Shown here one piece after another: positions 62,250 through 64,000 of a stretch of DNA of 64,000 nt; positions within the stretch are counted from its first letter, which is position 1, and each line of letters starts with the position of its first letter. Made by a program: the position numbers and the translations under genes. The stretch comes from Neorhizobium sp. SHOUNA12A (lineage in GTDB: Bacteria > Pseudomonadota > Alphaproteobacteria > Rhizobiales > Rhizobiaceae). The notes beneath the pieces are model-generated. The model worked only from the letters and a program-made list of their open reading frames with translations, searched no databases and was not told the DNA's origin. The stretch covers positions 1 through 64,000 of the forward strand of contig NZ_JALBGV010000019.1 of assembly GCF_023006505.1 (NCBI RefSeq), given 5' to 3'.

Positions 62250-63359
62250 ATGTCGCATACGGTTACGCCAGCCATCAGCCCCGTGGAGCGGACGACGGTC
62301 CAGCACACCGCCGCCCGGCGCGGCCGGCTTTTGATCGTTGCCGCGAGCATCTTGTTATTCGCCGTCCTCGTTCTTCAGATCCTCGAGGCGGGCGGGGTTA
62401 CGGCGCTCGGGCTTGTCAGCTGGCGATCGCTGCTGTTTGCCTATATCTTCTGGGCGGTGGCCTTGTGTGCGAGCCAGGTGATGATCCGCGGAGAGGCAGG
62501 CCAGCGCGCCGTTTTCGTCCTTCCAGCCATCCTCTTCACCGTCGCCATGGTGGTTTTCCCGACCGTCTTCGGGCTTTATATCGCCTTCACGGATTGGAAT
62601 CTGAGCGCGGCGGCCGGCCGACGTTTCAACGGGCTGGACAATCTACGGGCGCTGTTTGCGGACGTGTATTTCTGGAACGCGCTCCTGAACATGGTCTACT
62701 ACGTTCTCTCGGTACTCGTTCAATATGCCATCGCCTTCGGGCTGGCTCTCTTGCTCAACACCGAGATCAAGGCCCGAAAATTCTTCCGTGTCGCCTTTCT
62801 CCTGCCGCTGATGCTGAGCCCGGTGGCCGTCAGCTGGATGATCGGCAAGTCGCTGATGGAGTATCGGTTCGGCCCGGCCGCGACGCTCGCGCGCCATCTC
62901 GGCTGGGACAACCCGGCCTTTTTCTCGACGCCCTGGCTTGCGCGCACCGCGATCATGGCGATGGACGCCTGGGTATCGATCCCGTTCATGATGATCCTGC
63001 TGCTTGCCGGCCTTCAGGCGCTTCCGTCCGAAATCAAGGAGGCGGCAAAAGTCGACGGTGCGTCCGGCTGGCAGAGTTTCAAGGAGATTACCTTTCCGCT
63101 GATGCTTCCGGTCAGTATGACGGCGATCATCCTGCGCATTATCTTCCAGCTGAAGCTCGCCGATATCGTCATCAACGTCACCGCCGGCGGACCGGGCGGG
63201 GCGACGGATACCGTGTCGAGCTTCATCTTCCGGGAATATCGTGACCGTTCCAATGTCGGCTACGGGACCATGCTTGCGGAATTCTATCTCGTCATCATCA
63301 TCATCTTCGTCGCGCTCATCCTCAAAGGGGCGAGCCGATGGATGCAACGTGAAAATTGA
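62250..63359 (+). CDS. Sugar ABC permease, MalF type
   Basis: 369-residue permease, with about 60 extra N-terminal residues forming two additional helices (LLIVAASILLFAVLVLQIL; LLFAYIFWAVALCASQVMI) before the standard six (from AVFVLPAILFTVAMVVFPTVFGLYIAF). The coupling loop is EIKEAAKVDGASGWQSFKEITFPLMLPV. ATG 62250 has AAGGG eight bases upstream; TTG 62244 is a close alternative. The extra helices resemble E. coli MalF, which also has an N-terminal extension. Confidence 0.91.
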   Translation: MSHTVTPAISPVERTTVQHTAARRGRLLIVAASILLFAVLVLQILEAGGVTALGLVSWRSLLFAYIFWAVALCASQVMIRGEAGQRAVFVLPAILFTVAMVVFPTVFGLYIAFTDWNLSAAAGRRFNGLDNLRALFADVYFWNALLNMVYYVLSVLVQYAIAFGLALLLNTEIKARKFFRVAFLLPLMLSPVAVSWMIGKSLMEYRFGPAATLARHLGWDNPAFFSTPWLARTAIMAMDAWVSIPFMMILLLAGLQALPSEIKEAAKVDGASGWQSFKEITFPLMLPVSMTAIILRIIFQLKLADIVINVTAGGPGGATDTVSSFIFREYRDRSNVGYGTMLAEFYLVIIIIFVALILKGASRWMQREN

Positions 63360-63369
63360 GGCGAAGCCC

Positions 63370-64000
63370 ATGGCGATCACCGCTGAAACATCCGATAAGC
63401 CGGGAAGTCTTTGGTCGCGGCGCCCGCAATTCCTGACCACCAGCCTGCTGATCTATGCGGCTTTGGTCTTCTGGGCCTTCGTCTCGCTCTTTCCGATCTA
63501 CTGGACGATCACGACCTCGTTCAAGACAGCGGTCAACGTCACGCAGGGGCATCTGATCCCGTTCGTGGACTTCACGCCGGACTGGAGAGGCTGGCGTTCG
63601 CTGGGCCTCTCGCCGGATACGATCCTTGCGCCATCAACCGTGCGGGACGAGTTCCTCCGCCGGTTTTTCAACAGTATCGTGGCGTCCGCCGGGGCCTCGT
63701 TCCTGGCGGTGCTCATTGGGTCGCTGGCGGCCTACGGGCTCAGCCGGTTCTCCTACAAGTTCCTTTGGATGGCGAACAAGGATATTTCCTTCTTCTTCCT
63801 GTCGCAGTTGATCCTGCCGCCGGTCGTGCTCGCCATGCCGTTCCTGGTTCTCTACAAAAACCTGCTGCTGCTCGATACACTGATCGGTCTGATCCTCGTC
63901 TATACGCTCATGGTACTGCCAATCGTGATCTGGATCATGCGCGACCAGTTCGACACGATTCCGGTCGAGCTGGAACAGGCGGCACTGGTGGATGGCTGCT
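63370..64000 (+). CDS. Sugar ABC permease, MalG type, 3' end cut by window
   Basis: First 210 codons of the second permease: a helix at about 24-45 (LLIYAALVFWAFVSLFPIYWTI), a periplasmic segment with WRGWRSLGLSPDTILAPSTV, then FFNSIVASAGASFLAVLIGSLAAYGLSRFSY. The frame reaches the EAA coupling loop (VELEQAALVDGC) at the window edge. ATG 63370 has GAGG eight bases upstream; GTG 63349, overlapping the previous gene, is an alternative. It completes the channel of the sugar importer. Confidence 0.9.
   Translation, partial: MAITAETSDKPGSLWSRRPQFLTTSLLIYAALVFWAFVSLFPIYWTITTSFKTAVNVTQGHLIPFVDFTPDWRGWRSLGLSPDTILAPSTVRDEFLRRFFNSIVASAGASFLAVLIGSLAAYGLSRFSYKFLWMANKDISFFFLSQLILPPVVLAMPFLVLYKNLLLLDTLIGLILVYTLMVLPIVIWIMRDQFDTIPVELEQAALVDGC

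Noticed and set aside
1..64000. CRISPR array, prophage or insertion sequence
   Set aside because: No regularly spaced repeats, no phage structural genes and no transposase or terminal repeats were found on either strand.

Overview
The window is GC-rich bacterial DNA with dense, tightly coupled operons. It holds an unusually large number of ABC import systems, each paired with its own LysR, GntR, LacI or IclR regulator. It also holds FixJ-like and PAS-type two-component proteins, a GAF/Fis regulator and an MscS-CNBD channel. This is the style of a soil or plant-associated alphaproteobacterium, most likely Rhizobiaceae (Rhizobium, Agrobacterium, Shinella-like). That placement is inferred from gene content and codon style, because no rRNA is present. 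The only RNA gene seen is a tRNA-Leu(CAG). No CRISPR array, rRNA, transposase or integrase was found.

Layout. 0-3 kb: housekeeping and metabolic genes (truncated sugar O-acetyltransferase, GFA-family protein, beta-hydroxyacid dehydrogenase, DoxX, SelW-like protein), then the tRNA. 3.6-15.8 kb: a signalling and stress block with an orphan histidine kinase, an Rrf2 regulator with a 33-bp dyad over its start, a FixJ-like regulator, two small exported or redox enzymes, a cupin, a CBS protein, a cyclic-nucleotide-binding MscS channel, a multi-PAS kinase with a single-domain receiver, an MBL-fold hydrolase and an HD protein. 15.9-22.3 kb: LysR/SDR pair, two tiny exported proteins, AraC regulator, a chloroperoxidase-like hydrolase with a clear terminator, and an isolated GSU2403-type nucleotidyltransferase behind a long palindrome.

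22.5-39.4 kb: two peptide/opine-type ABC systems facing each other. The plus-strand system carries a DapA-like aldolase and two nucleoside hydrolases, but its binding-protein gene has an in-frame TGA. The minus-strand system is complete, and a second, atypical DapA-like gene lies just downstream of it. A GntR regulator closes the block. 39.7-47.1 kb: a LacI-controlled sugar operon (LacI, binding protein, two permeases, GH127 beta-L-arabinofuranosidase-type enzyme, ATPase). The LacI gene appears to start at CTG, and two operator-like palindromes lie upstream. 47.1-50.1 kb: aldehyde dehydrogenase with a GAF/Fis regulator.

50.2-57.5 kb: a third peptide-type ABC operon whose 3' end abuts a fragment of an idonate-dehydrogenase-like gene. 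It is divergent from an IclR regulator and an RraA-like protein. 57.7-58.5 kb: a VapBC/FitAB-type toxin-antitoxin pair. 58.5-64 kb: a FucU-type mutarotase divergent from a sugar ABC operon (ATPase, Tat-type binding protein, two permeases, the last cut by the window end).

The genes fit a catabolic accessory segment: substrate uptake, glycoside or nucleoside cleavage, sugar mutarotation and aldehyde oxidation, each under local control. I see no convincing wholly new defence or mobile system. The most notable items are the interrupted binding-protein gene, the CTG-start LacI with paired operators, the large regulatory dyads, and the aldolase plus nucleoside hydrolase plus ABC combination.
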